Shown here: positions 1 through 7,379 of the stretch, piece by piece
Numbering within the stretch: the first letter of the stretch is position 1
How the letters are laid out: each line of letters begins with the position of its first letter
Assembly (NCBI GenBank): GCA_019424905.1
Contig: JAHYYP010000016.1
Location: 1 to 33,328 of the forward strand
Source of the DNA: Collinsella sp.
Lineage (GTDB): Bacteria > Actinomycetota > Coriobacteriia > Coriobacteriales > Coriobacteriaceae
DNA: 33,328 bases
Direction of reading: 5' to 3'
Program-made: the position numbers and the translations under genes
Notes under the pieces: generated by a model
What the model was told of the DNA's origin: nothing
The model's input: only the letters and a program-made list of their open reading frames with translations
Databases searched by the model: none

Positions 1-159
1 GCCGCGCGGCAAGGAGATATATTGCCAGACCGGAGGGGCGCCGGGGGCGGGAATCTGGGCGTACACATTTCCTACACATCTTGTGATCCGACTAACGTTT
101 GCCAGCCGTTAACTACCGCTCGCCGAGCATCTCTTTATATAAGGCAGTCTCATGGTTAA
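1..159. other. left-edge stretch, no gene assigned
   Basis: Plus-strand frame 1 is open from the window edge to a TAA at 157-159, and an AAGGAG with a TTG 6 bases further on (position 22) lies inside it. It could be the tail of a gene cut by the window edge, a tiny ORF, or simply non-coding DNA downstream of the phosphohexomutase that ends at 156. The translated tail is rich in Gly, Arg and Ser and matches no family I know. I see no clear terminator for the minus-strand gene here. Confidence 0.2.
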
Positions 160-1556
160 AGCGGATACGTCCCCCTAGCTAAAGCACAGCCAGCATCGAG
201 CAACTCATCACGTTCTTCCACCGAGAACCCCTCGGCGTAGACGCGCACCACTGGTTCGGTCCCGCTAGGACGGACCAGCAGCCACGTGTCATCCTCGAAT
301 GACAGACGCAAGCCGTCCATATGACTAACGTTTTGCGGCACCTTGCCACAAATCGACTTGGGGTTTACGCCCGGCAGCAGGGTTCGTAACGTTTCGGCAT
401 CTTCGGCCTCAAGGCGCAAGTCGCGTCGACCGTAACTCGTCTTACCAAAACTGTCCTCGAGTTGGTCGACCAGAACGCCCAAAGGCGCGTCCGTCTTTGC
501 CATAAGCTCACACAGAATCAGACAGGCGAGGATTCCATCGCGCTCGGGCATATGCGCGGCGATGCCGATACCACCGGCTTCTTCGCCGCCCATGAGGACG
601 CCGCCCTTCTTCATCTCCGCCGCTATATATTTGAAACCGACTGGTTTGACGGTCACGCGGCAGCCAAGCGCCTCGGCAATGCGACGCACGAGCGTCGAGC
701 ATGAAGGATTGACGACGACGCGCCCCTCCAAATTACGAAATTGAACCAAGTCGCCCAAAACGAGCGCCATGATCTGATGCGGATGTATATATCTGCCGCG
801 CTCGTCAACCGCGCCGATACGGTCGGCGTCGCCGTCGGTCACCAGGCCAGCGCAAGCTCCGTCCTCGATAACCGTGCGCTCGCAAGCGTCCACCCACGGT
901 TCAACGGGGTCGGGGCAGATATCTTCTTGGTCAGACGCCTGCCCGGCGTGAATCTCGTGCACCTCAACGCCAAGCTCGCGCAGCAAGTCGGCTAGATAGC
1001 CCTGGGCTGCGCCGCCCATGGGATCGACAACCACGCGCAAGTGCGCGGCGCGGATGGCTTCGGCATCGACAAACGATGCCACCGCCTGCATATAGTCAGG
1101 AATGATATCCGCGGTGCGATATTGCCCCTCGATCCCCATTGGCTCGGGAGCCATAGTCTCTTCGAGCTCTTCGATGACATCCTGGTTGGCGGTCGAGCCG
1201 TCACCCATGCGAATCTTGAGGCACAGATAGCCCTGCGGATGATGGGACCCCGTCACCATGAGCGCGCCGCACGCCTCACCGTCATAAGCCGCCGCCCACG
1301 TAAGGGCAGGGGTCGGGACAGGTCGCGAAGCGAGCACGGCGTCTAGCCCGTGCGCTGCTAGCACGCCCGCCGCAAGCTCAGCGAACTCGCGCGCCAGGGG
1401 CCGGGTGTCGAACCCTATATATACCGTTTTGCCCGGATTGGTCTTTTGCCACAACTCGCCGACGGCATCGGCGATACGGGCAACGTTATCGGCAGTGAAG
1501 TCCTCATCGACGCGAGCGCGCCAACCGTCAGTTCCAAAATGAATTATCGCGCACAC
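156..1556 (-). CDS. phosphoglucomutase/phosphomannomutase family protein
   Basis: This is an alpha-D-phosphohexomutase of about 466 residues, expected to interconvert hexose 1- and 6-phosphates in the cytosol and so feed cell-wall or storage sugars. All four family signatures are visible: the phosphoserine loop as TGSHHP near residue 104 (commonly TASHNP), the Mg-binding DGDADR near 245, the sugar-binding GGEEAGG near 335, and the phosphate-binding RPSGTEP near the C terminus. I place the start at a GTG (1554-1556) because GAGGTG lies 7 bases upstream and the family N terminus (IIHFGTDGWR) follows at once; the longer ATG reading at 1640 adds residues unlike the family. All three Tyr-Ile pairs I checked are coded TAT-ATA, a rare choice here. 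Substrate (glucose, mannose or glucosamine phosphate) cannot be decided from sequence alone. Confidence 0.9.
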   Translation of the reverse strand: MCAIIHFGTDGWRARVDEDFTADNVARIADAVGELWQKTNPGKTVYIGFDTRPLAREFAELAAGVLAAHGLDAVLASRPVPTPALTWAAAYDGEACGALMVTGSHHPQGYLCLKIRMGDGSTANQDVIEELEETMAPEPMGIEGQYRTADIIPDYMQAVASFVDAEAIRAAHLRVVVDPMGGAAQGYLADLLRELGVEVHEIHAGQASDQEDICPDPVEPWVDACERTVIEDGACAGLVTDGDADRIGAVDERGRYIHPHQIMALVLGDLVQFRNLEGRVVVNPSCSTLVRRIAEALGCRVTVKPVGFKYIAAEMKKGGVLMGGEEAGGIGIAAHMPERDGILACLILCELMAKTDAPLGVLVDQLEDSFGKTSYGRRDLRLEAEDAETLRTLLPGVNPKSICGKVPQNVSHMDGLRLSFEDDTWLLVRPSGTEPVVRVYAEGFSVEERDELLDAGCALARGTYPL

Positions 1557-1615
1557 GCGCAGACACCTCACAGTGTTTGGATCATGGTACGCATGGGGTA
1601 TACCCGCAACATGCA

Positions 1616-1666
1616 CTCGGCAACCTGCCGGCACCAGCATTCACCATTTGGGCAAATGCTGCCGAG
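1616..1666 (-). other. possible leader hairpin of the phosphohexomutase
   Basis: In the minus-strand leader, CTCGGCA and TGCCGAG can pair across 1616-1666, and CAGCATT can pair with AATGCTG inside (1635-1661). The two stems compete for two bases. A 10-bp palindrome GGGTATACCC lies at 1596-1605, about 40 bases before the start codon. No U-tract follows, so this is not a plain terminator. No riboswitch class is recognised. Confidence 0.25.
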
Positions 1667-1679
1667 GACATGCAAGCAA

Positions 1680-1710
1680 TAAAAAAACGCCTCGTATGGA
1701 GCGGTTTTGC
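1680..1710 (-). terminator. probable intrinsic terminator of the methyltransferase operon
   Basis: Read on the minus strand just after the stop codon at 1714, an imperfect stem (AAAACCGCTC with GAGGCGTTTT) around a CATAC loop runs into seven T residues and lies inside a GCAA/TTGC outer pair. Two stem positions are mismatched, so strength is uncertain. Confidence 0.55.
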
Positions 1711-1713
1711 CCT

Positions 1714-2607
1714 TTATATATCGAGCGCCTCGGCCATCGCGGCCGTAGTGATTGCCGTGGTTCCACAGCAACTGCCCACCATTGCGGCACCGGCATGTCT
1801 CCATTCGATGCATGCGCGCGCGAAAGCTTCGGGGTTCTCGTGCCATACGGGGCCATCCTGAGTCTGGACCGGATCGCCTACGTTGGGACGCACCGTGACG
1901 GGAGTAGTCGCCGATGCAACCATCCTGGGCACCGCCGTGTTCGCGGCCGCAAGCGAACAGCAATTAACACCAACCGAGTTTGCGCCGTGTTTTTCGGCGT
2001 ACAAAACGGCTGCCTCGATGTTGAGGCCATCGCCCAACAGGTCGCCTTTATCGTCAACGACAAAACTCACCAGAACAGGCATGCCATCGGCGGCATCTCG
2101 GGCGCCGGCAAGCATGGGCTGCAAATTACGGATAGACGTCACCGTCTCGATCAGCAGACCGTCAACGCCGGCGTTGAGCAAGGCGTGCGCCTGTTCGCGC
2201 GCAATGCCTCGGATTTCACGATACTCGGCAGAGTCCTCGGCAAACCACTCAATACCGATCGGGCCCATCGAGCCTAGCAGCAGCTGAGGGTGCGCCTGGC
2301 GGGCATCGTCGACGGCCCCGCGATTGACCTCCGCCACGGACGGCGCAATCTGGTCGTGCTTGAGGGCATAGCTCGATGCCTGAAAGGTGTTGGTAATGAG
2401 CACCTGCGCGCCGGCGGCGACATACAAGCGATGGATACGAGAAACGGTCTGCGGCTCTGCCAGATTCCAAAACGCCGGTGGAATGTCGGCGGCATCGTAC
2501 TCACTCAACAGAACACTGCCCATGGGGCCCTGCGCCAACAAGGTCTCGCTCGACAAGCGGCGCGTAAGTTCCTCGGCACCAAAGCGGTTGTAATAACTCG
2601 TATCCAT
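1714..2607 (-). CDS. homocysteine S-methyltransferase family protein
   Basis: A single-domain Pfam S-methyl_trans barrel of 297 residues. The family transfers a methyl group from S-methylmethionine, betaine, methyltetrahydrofolate or a similar donor to homocysteine, giving methionine. The zinc-thiolate ligands are visible as Cys216 in GVNCC and Cys280-Cys281 in GSCCGTT; the N-terminal GPMGS and the ITNTFQAS segment also fit. Length matches stand-alone enzymes such as MmuM, not full MetH, since there is no cobalamin or folate domain. The start ATG follows a GCGGGA site. It begins 10 bases after the stop of the DtxR-type regulator, so the two are very probably cotranscribed. The methyl donor cannot be told from sequence. 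Confidence 0.87.
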   Translation of the reverse strand: MDTSYYNRFGAEELTRRLSSETLLAQGPMGSVLLSEYDAADIPPAFWNLAEPQTVSRIHRLYVAAGAQVLITNTFQASSYALKHDQIAPSVAEVNRGAVDDARQAHPQLLLGSMGPIGIEWFAEDSAEYREIRGIAREQAHALLNAGVDGLLIETVTSIRNLQPMLAGARDAADGMPVLVSFVVDDKGDLLGDGLNIEAAVLYAEKHGANSVGVNCCSLAAANTAVPRMVASATTPVTVRPNVGDPVQTQDGPVWHENPEAFARACIEWRHAGAAMVGSCCGTTAITTAAMAEALDI

Positions 2608-2617
2608 ATATATCCCG

Positions 2618-3040
2618 CTATTCCTCGACGCTGATTCCCTGCTTTTCGAGATAGGCGAGCCAGCGGCTCATCGTGTCCTCGGATAGCGCATGCTCCATCA
2701 TGCAGGCCTCGGAATCGGCTCGCTCAAATTCGACACCGAGCTCCTGAACCAAAAACGTGCGGATGAGGCGATGACGGTACCAGATAGCCGTGCCGACCTC
2801 GCGACCGCGATCGGTCAGGATTACCTTGCCGTAGTGCGATTGCTCGACAAGCTCGGATGCCTTGAGCGCCGAAACCGCTTTATTGACCGATGCCTTGGAG
2901 ACGCCAAGGCGCTGCGCGATGTCGACCGATCGCACGCCGTTGGTTTCCCCCTCTTCGCTTTCAATGCGAACCATGCACTCCAAGTAGTCTTCGTTCGCCA
3001 CCGTCAGATGTAGTTCGCGCGAGCTATTTGTCGTATCCAT
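2618..3040 (-). CDS. DtxR/MntR-family metal-dependent transcriptional regulator
   Basis: A 140-residue metal-sensing repressor with an N-terminal winged helix (about residues 10-80, recognition region RLGVSKASVNKAVSALK) and a metal-binding dimerisation domain. Compared from memory with Bacillus MntR, the ligand positions read Asp18, Glu21 and His90 as in MntR, but Cys113 replaces the MntR Glu, followed by Glu116 and His117; that C-x-x-E-H pattern is DtxR- and streptococcal SloR/ScaR-like. The C-terminal SH3/FeoA-like domain of DtxR is absent. I start at the ATG at 3040, preceded by AAGGGACGG; an upstream in-frame ATG (3061) has no ribosome site. It is divergent from peptidase T and its promoter overlaps a perfect palindrome at 3095-3112, so autoregulation is likely. 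The metal (Mn or Fe) is undecided. Confidence 0.88.
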   Translation of the reverse strand: MDTTNSSRELHLTVANEDYLECMVRIESEEGETNGVRSVDIAQRLGVSKASVNKAVSALKASELVEQSHYGKVILTDRGREVGTAIWYRHRLIRTFLVQELGVEFERADSEACMMEHALSEDTMSRWLAYLEKQGISVEE

Positions 3041-3071
3041 GATCTTCCGTCCCTTCTGCATTCAATGGCTG

Positions 3072-3122
3072 ATTCTACCCCATCCAAGCGTCGTGGTATG
3101 CCGTGGCATACCGTGCTAGAGT
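3072..3122. promoter_or_regulatory. divergent promoter region with perfect palindromic operator
   Basis: GGTATGCC (3095-3102), a GT spacer and GGCATACC (3105-3112) form a perfect 8-bp inverted repeat between the regulator and peptidase T. On the minus strand a good -10 (TAGAAT, 3072-3077) lies 17 bases from a weak -35 inside the palindrome. On the plus strand TAGAGT (3117-3122) lies 17 bases from a weak -35 starting at 3094, also in the palindrome. A dimeric repressor bound here would block both. The binding protein is inferred to be the adjacent DtxR-family regulator. Confidence 0.65.
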
Positions 3123-3160
3123 TCTTGTTGCACACGACGACCAAGATTGGAGCGGTCTTT

Positions 3161-4408
3161 ATGGAAAACACCACCACGAGCCCCGATGTCCTTGAACGCT
3201 TTTTGCGCTACGTCCAGATCAACACGCAGTCCGAGGATGCAAACTGCGACCAGGTACCCTCGAGCGCCGTTCAGTTTGACCTTGCCAACGTGCTGGCTGA
3301 AGAGCTGCGCGAGCTTGGTGCGGAAGATGCCCACGTGACCGAGCACGCCTATGTCTGCGCGCATATCCCCGCAAGTGCGGGCGCTGAGGACAAGCCCGCC
3401 CTGGGCCTGATCGCCCATCTCGACACCACCGAAGTTGCACCGGGCGCCGGCGTGAAGCCGCACATCGTACACTACGAAGGCGGCGACCTGGTCTGCGGCA
3501 CGGTTGACGGTAAGCCCGTTGCCATGAGTACCGCCAAGCTTCCCGCCCTGAATGACCTCGCGGGTGAGGACCTGGTCTGCAGCGATGGCACCACGCTGCT
3601 GGGCGCGGACGACAAGGCAGGCGTCGCCGAGATCATGTCGCTTGTCGCGCGTATCGCTCAGGACCCTTCTCTGCCCCATCCCGCACTCGGCATTTGCTTC
3701 TGCCCTGACGAGGAGATCGGCCACGGAGCCGAGCTGTTGGATATCGATACCTTTGGCTGCAAGTACGCCTACACGGTCGACGGCGGCCCCATCGGCGAAC
3801 TGGAGTGGGAGTGCTTTAACGCCGCCGAGGCGACCGTCCGCTTTGAGGGCCAGTCCATCCACCCGGGCGACGCTAAGGGCCGTATGGTCAACGCAGGCAA
3901 TCTGTTCTGCGACTTCAACGCGTTGCTCCCCTACGTGCAGCGCCCGGAGTATACGGAAGGCTACGAGGGCTTTTATCACCTTGAGGGTGTATCTGCGACC
4001 GTCGATCACGCCACAGCGCGCTATATCGTCCGCGACCATGACGCCGCCAAGTTCCAGCAGAAACTCGACCTTATTGATGCCGCCGCCTCGATGCTCAACC
4101 AGCGTCTGGGTGAGGAGCGCGTGACGGTCGAGATTAAGCAGCAGTATCGAAATATGGCCGAGATCGTTCGTGACTATCCCGAGCTTATTGATGTTGCCAA
4201 GGAAGCCTACCTTGCCTGCGGCGTTGAGCCCCAAGTGCTGCCGATTCGTGGCGGCACCGACGGCGCCCAGCTGTCGTTCCGCGGTCTGCCCTGCCCCAAC
4301 CTTTCCACCGGCGGCTATTGCTACCACGGCGTCAACGAGTTCGTCCCGGTCAGCTCGCTCGTCAAGATGACCGACGTCCTGCAGGAGCTCGTCGCCCATT
4401 TCGCATAA
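3161..4408 (+). CDS. pepT: peptidase T (aminotripeptidase)
   Basis: A 415-residue M20B zinc peptidase that releases the N-terminal residue from tripeptides in the cytosol. Visible metal and catalytic signatures are AHLDTTE (His86, Asp88), LLGADDKAG (Asp150), CPDEEIGHG (the catalytic Glu and the metal Glu near 184-185), YTVDGG (Asp207) and a late YHGVNEF histidine; RGGTDGAQ near the C terminus is also typical. Length fits the family. I start at the ATG at 3161, which has GGAG 8 bases upstream and family-like sequence at once; the longer reading from 3065 would run through the promoter and operator. It is divergent from the DtxR-type regulator and may share its operator. A strong terminator follows at 4435. 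Confidence 0.93.
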   Translation: MENTTTSPDVLERFLRYVQINTQSEDANCDQVPSSAVQFDLANVLAEELRELGAEDAHVTEHAYVCAHIPASAGAEDKPALGLIAHLDTTEVAPGAGVKPHIVHYEGGDLVCGTVDGKPVAMSTAKLPALNDLAGEDLVCSDGTTLLGADDKAGVAEIMSLVARIAQDPSLPHPALGICFCPDEEIGHGAELLDIDTFGCKYAYTVDGGPIGELEWECFNAAEATVRFEGQSIHPGDAKGRMVNAGNLFCDFNALLPYVQRPEYTEGYEGFYHLEGVSATVDHATARYIVRDHDAAKFQQKLDLIDAAASMLNQRLGEERVTVEIKQQYRNMAEIVRDYPELIDVAKEAYLACGVEPQVLPIRGGTDGAQLSFRGLPCPNLSTGGYCYHGVNEFVPVSSLVKMTDVLQELVAHFA

Positions 4409-4434
4409 GACTGGCCGCATAAGCCCAAAAGACG

Positions 4435-4473
4435 AATCGCCCCGTCCTCAACCGAGAACGGGGCGATTTTTTT
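4435..4473 (+). terminator. intrinsic terminator of pepT
   Basis: AATCGCCCCGT (4435-4445) pairs perfectly with ACGGGGCGATT (4458-4468) around a 12-base loop, followed by a run of T. It lies 26 bases after the pepT stop. Confidence 0.9.
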
Positions 4474-4512
4474 GCTGCAACGAGAACAGGTTGACGCACG
4501 CCAGCCTCTTAA

Positions 4513-4565
4513 CGCAAGGAGTGTCCCAAACTGCCGGCACATAAGGAACGTCCCCAAGTGCCAAG
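4513..4565. repeat. intergenic repeat, GTGCCGGCACATAAGG family, copy 1
   Basis: This segment, from CGCAAGGAGTGTCCC through the GCCGGCACATAAGGAACG core to AAGTGCCAAG, recurs with few differences at 33178-33228. The second copy has the small palindrome GTGCCGGCAC, which is imperfect here. No coding sense is apparent. Confidence 0.7.
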
Positions 4566-4611
4566 TGGACTACCCAACTGCAAGTGACGACATCGCTGGT
4601 TGAATCAACGT

Positions 4612-4758
4612 CAGCGAGCGACGTCCAGAGCGAACAAGTTGGCATGAAAAAGGCAGGGCATTGACCTTCTGGTCATGCCCTGCCTTTTGAATGACAAATT
4701 GTCGCTCTGGGCGGCGCGCAGCGTCGAGCCGTTACGCGGGCTGGTAAGCCCGCGTAAC
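4612..4758 (-). repeat. 147-bp structured repeat, copy A, after the LCP gene
   Basis: This starts one base after the LCP stop codon (4760-4762) and recurs without gaps at 20233-20379 after prfA. On the minus strand it reads hairpin H1 (4731-4758, 12-bp arms, GTTACGCGGGCT on the plus strand, 4-base loop), then a GC-rich spacer, then hairpin H2 (about 4648-4688, AAAAGGCAGGGCA arm) ending in a T run, enclosed by a further 9-bp stem CCAGAGCGA (4625-4633) with TCGCTCTGG (4702-4710). Six of its eight differences from copy B are compensatory pairs in H1 and H2. It may serve as a terminator or 3'-end stabiliser, or be a processed small RNA. Confidence 0.88.
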
Positions 4759-4759
4759 T

Positions 4760-5995
4760 CTAATAGTTGGCTTCGTAGCCGTTGCCGTCGCCGGTGGGCT
4801 CTTCGTAGTAGTCCGAATCGCTCGAATCGCCTGAGTCATCGGAATCGTCAGAGCTGACCGATGAGGTTGCGGTACCGTTTGCGTAGTCGTCAGACGTGTT
4901 GTTGTTCAGGTCGCCGATCGTAGAGCTGGAACCGTCGGAAAGACCCATGGTGTTGGGACCCTTGGGATCCTTGCCGGCATCGACGCGCTCCATCATTTCC
5001 TTGAGCTCGTCCTCGTAGACAAAGACGTAGCTCACACCGTCGATCATGGTGCTGTCGTCGGCGTACGAGGGCAGGTTGGCCGAGTAGATACCGTCGACAT
5101 CCATACCGCGCATGGCGTTGACCGTAGCCACGATATCCTGAACGCTCATATCGGTTACGAGCATATCGGACAGCGAATTAACCAGGCCAAAGATCTTCGT
5201 GGCATCGAAGTTATTAAGAATCTGGTTGGCAAGGGCGCCAAGCACCTGACGCTGGTGGCGCATGCGCGTGTAATCGCCGTCGGCATAGGTGTAGCGGCAG
5301 CGGGCATAGGTAAGGGCGGTGGCACCGTCCATATGCTGCTGGCCAGCGGTAATCTTAATATCCAGGTGCTCGGGGTCGTCAACATCATCGGTTGCGTTAA
5401 TGTCGATACCGCCAACCGAATCAATCAGCGCCTGCATACCGTCGAAGCTGACCTCGGCATAGTGGGAAATCTGAACACCGCACAGCTCGTTGACCGCCTC
5501 GACCATGGCCTCGGCGCCGCCAACGGTATGGCAGGCGTTGATCTTCATGGTCTCACCCTTGTACTCGACCTTGGTGTCGCGCGGAACGGAAATGAGCGTC
5601 GCCTGCTTTTGCGTGGGGTCGATGCGTGCCAGGATAATCGAGTCGGCACGATACGTATCCTCGCCCGGACGGCCGTCAGTGCCAAGAAGCAGCACGTAGA
5701 ACGGATCCTTAGCCTCATCGGTGTCAACCAGAACCCGACGCAGATTGTCGGTAATGACATTAGAATCGCCGAGCTTGCCCATAATGGTGGCAAACCACAG
5801 GCCGGCAGCGGTAGTGGCACTCAGCAGCACGCCAAGCACGACAATGAGCGCGACGTGACGAATCGTGTGGCTACGACGACGTTGGCGAGCGCGCTCGGAA
5901 TAGCGAGCCACGTTATCGCGACTGTAGATCTTGGCCTGTGCACCAGTTGAGGGTCTTCGGGCGGTGGTATCCGCGAGGGGCTTTTTATTAAACAT
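4760..5995 (-). CDS. LCP (LytR-CpsA-Psr) family cell-wall glycopolymer ligase
   Basis: A membrane-anchored enzyme of 411 residues. LCP proteins transfer undecaprenyl-linked anionic glycopolymers to peptidoglycan on the outer face of the membrane. A basic cytoplasmic start of about 47 residues is followed by one membrane helix (about 48-69) and the extracellular LCP domain, with the core FYVLLLGTDGR, TYRADSIILARID, SVPRDT, KINACHTVGG, VGGIDI and a late ALTYARCRY segment carrying the pyrophosphate-binding Arg and Asp residues. The last 60 or so residues are low-complexity Ser/Asp/Gly. I use the ATG at 5995 (AGG about 7 bases upstream); a TTG two codons earlier is possible. It begins 12 bases after the murA stop, so both wall genes form one transcript. 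Confidence 0.9.
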   Translation of the reverse strand: MFNKKPLADTTARRPSTGAQAKIYSRDNVARYSERARQRRRSHTIRHVALIVVLGVLLSATTAAGLWFATIMGKLGDSNVITDNLRRVLVDTDEAKDPFYVLLLGTDGRPGEDTYRADSIILARIDPTQKQATLISVPRDTKVEYKGETMKINACHTVGGAEAMVEAVNELCGVQISHYAEVSFDGMQALIDSVGGIDINATDDVDDPEHLDIKITAGQQHMDGATALTYARCRYTYADGDYTRMRHQRQVLGALANQILNNFDATKIFGLVNSLSDMLVTDMSVQDIVATVNAMRGMDVDGIYSANLPSYADDSTMIDGVSYVFVYEDELKEMMERVDAGKDPKGPNTMGLSDGSSSTIGDLNNNTSDDYANGTATSSVSSDDSDDSGDSSDSDYYEEPTGDGNGYEANY

Positions 5996-6007
5996 AGGCA
6001 ACCTGTA

Positions 6008-7291
6008 TTAGTAGATGGCGGGATCGGGGACGGTAGCATGCTCGACATGCGCGCCGAGCGCCTGCAGCTTTTCGACAAACTGCTCGTAGCCGCGCTTGAT
6101 GTGATGGATGGCCGAAACCTCGGTCGTCCCGTCGGCGATCAAGCCCGCTACGACGAGGGCCGCTCCGCCACGCAGATCGGGCGAGGTAACCTGTGCGCCC
6201 GAGAAGCCCTTGACGCCATGAATCATGGCATGATGACTCTCGATACGAATGTCGGCACCCATGCGCACCAGCTCAGAGGCAAACATAAAGCGATTCTCGA
6301 AGATGTTCTCGGTAATAACGGAACTGCCGTCGGCAAGGGCGGAGAGTACCATAATCTGTGCCTGCATGTCCGTCGGGAAGCCGGGGAACGGAAGCGTCTG
6401 GATGTCGACCGGCTTGATACGCTCGGCACGGTTCACATGGACGCCATCCTCGACGCGCTCGCAGTCGATACCCATGAGCTCCATCTTCTTGAGCACCATG
6501 CCCAAGTGAATGGGGCAAAAACCCGTGACGTCGACACCGCGATCGTCGGCCATCAACGCACCGGCAACGATAAAGGTACCGGCCTCGATTCGGTCGCCCA
6601 CTACGCGATGGGTAACAGGATGCAGCTCTTCCACGCCCTCGATGGTCACGACAGGCGTACCGGCGCCGACAATCTTAGCGCCCATCTCGTTGAGCATGTT
6701 GGCGAGATCGACGATCTCGGGCTCGCGGGCGGCATTGTCGATAACCGTGGTGCCCTGTGCGCGCACAGAGGCCATGATGAGGTTCTCGGTCGCACCGACG
6801 CTGGCGAACTCGAGCGTGACGGTGGTACCGCGCAGACCTTGGGGCGCATTAGCGTTGATGTAACCGTGGGCGGTATCGAACTCAACGCCCAGGGCCTCAA
6901 GACCAAGAATGTGCATATCGATCTTGCGAGCACCCAGGTTGCAGCCGCCCGGCATGGCAATTTTGGCGCGATGGAAGCGGCCCAGCAGGGGTCCCATGAC
7001 GGCGGTGGAAGCGCGCATCTTGGCAACGAGCTCGTAGGGGGCCTCCCATGAATCGACCTGAGAGGTATCAATCTCGAGCGTGTGCTCGTCGAGAACATCG
7101 ATCGTAGCGCCCATGCCTTTGAGCACCTTGCCCATCACGTGGACATCGGAAATATCGGGCACGTTCTGCAGCGTCGTCTTGCCCGGCGCCAGAAGCGTTG
7201 CCGCCATGAGTTTGAGCGCGGAGTTCTTGGCGCCTGAAACGGGCACGGAGCCTCCGATGGCGTGGCCACCCTCAACGCGGATAATATCCAA
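6008..7291 (-). CDS. murA: UDP-N-acetylglucosamine 1-carboxyvinyltransferase MurA
   Basis: MurA joins enolpyruvate from PEP to UDP-GlcNAc, the first committed step of peptidoglycan synthesis, in the cytosol. The 427-residue protein has the usual length. The N-terminal GGHAIGGSVPVSGAKNSAL signature binds substrate, and the catalytic Cys that fosfomycin alkylates is Cys117 in PGGCNLGARKIDMH; Cys at this site predicts sensitivity by family knowledge. The start is a TTG (7289-7291) with AAAGGG about 7 bases upstream, and the family N terminus begins exactly there. It follows the atpC terminator and leads directly into the LCP gene. Confidence 0.95.
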   Translation of the reverse strand: MDIIRVEGGHAIGGSVPVSGAKNSALKLMAATLLAPGKTTLQNVPDISDVHVMGKVLKGMGATIDVLDEHTLEIDTSQVDSWEAPYELVAKMRASTAVMGPLLGRFHRAKIAMPGGCNLGARKIDMHILGLEALGVEFDTAHGYINANAPQGLRGTTVTLEFASVGATENLIMASVRAQGTTVIDNAAREPEIVDLANMLNEMGAKIVGAGTPVVTIEGVEELHPVTHRVVGDRIEAGTFIVAGALMADDRGVDVTGFCPIHLGMVLKKMELMGIDCERVEDGVHVNRAERIKPVDIQTLPFPGFPTDMQAQIMVLSALADGSSVITENIFENRFMFASELVRMGADIRIESHHAMIHGVKGFSGAQVTSPDLRGGAALVVAGLIADGTTEVSAIHHIKRGYEQFVEKLQALGAHVEHATVPDPAIY

Positions 7292-7302
7292 GGTCTACCC
7301 TT

Positions 7303-7343
7303 TCAAAAAGCATGCCCGGGGTGGCTGGGCCATCCCGGGCATG
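7303..7343 (-). terminator. terminator between the ATP synthase operon and murA
   Basis: On the minus strand CATGCCCGGG pairs with CCCGGGCATG, extended by TGG/CCA inside, followed by CTTTTTG. It lies 37 bases after the atpC stop and ends only 11 bases before the murA start, so the murA ribosome site is just past the T run. Read-through could let murA share atp transcription. Confidence 0.8.
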
Positions 7344-7379
7344 ATGTGTTCGCAAATGGTCGAACGCTAAATCGTTTGA

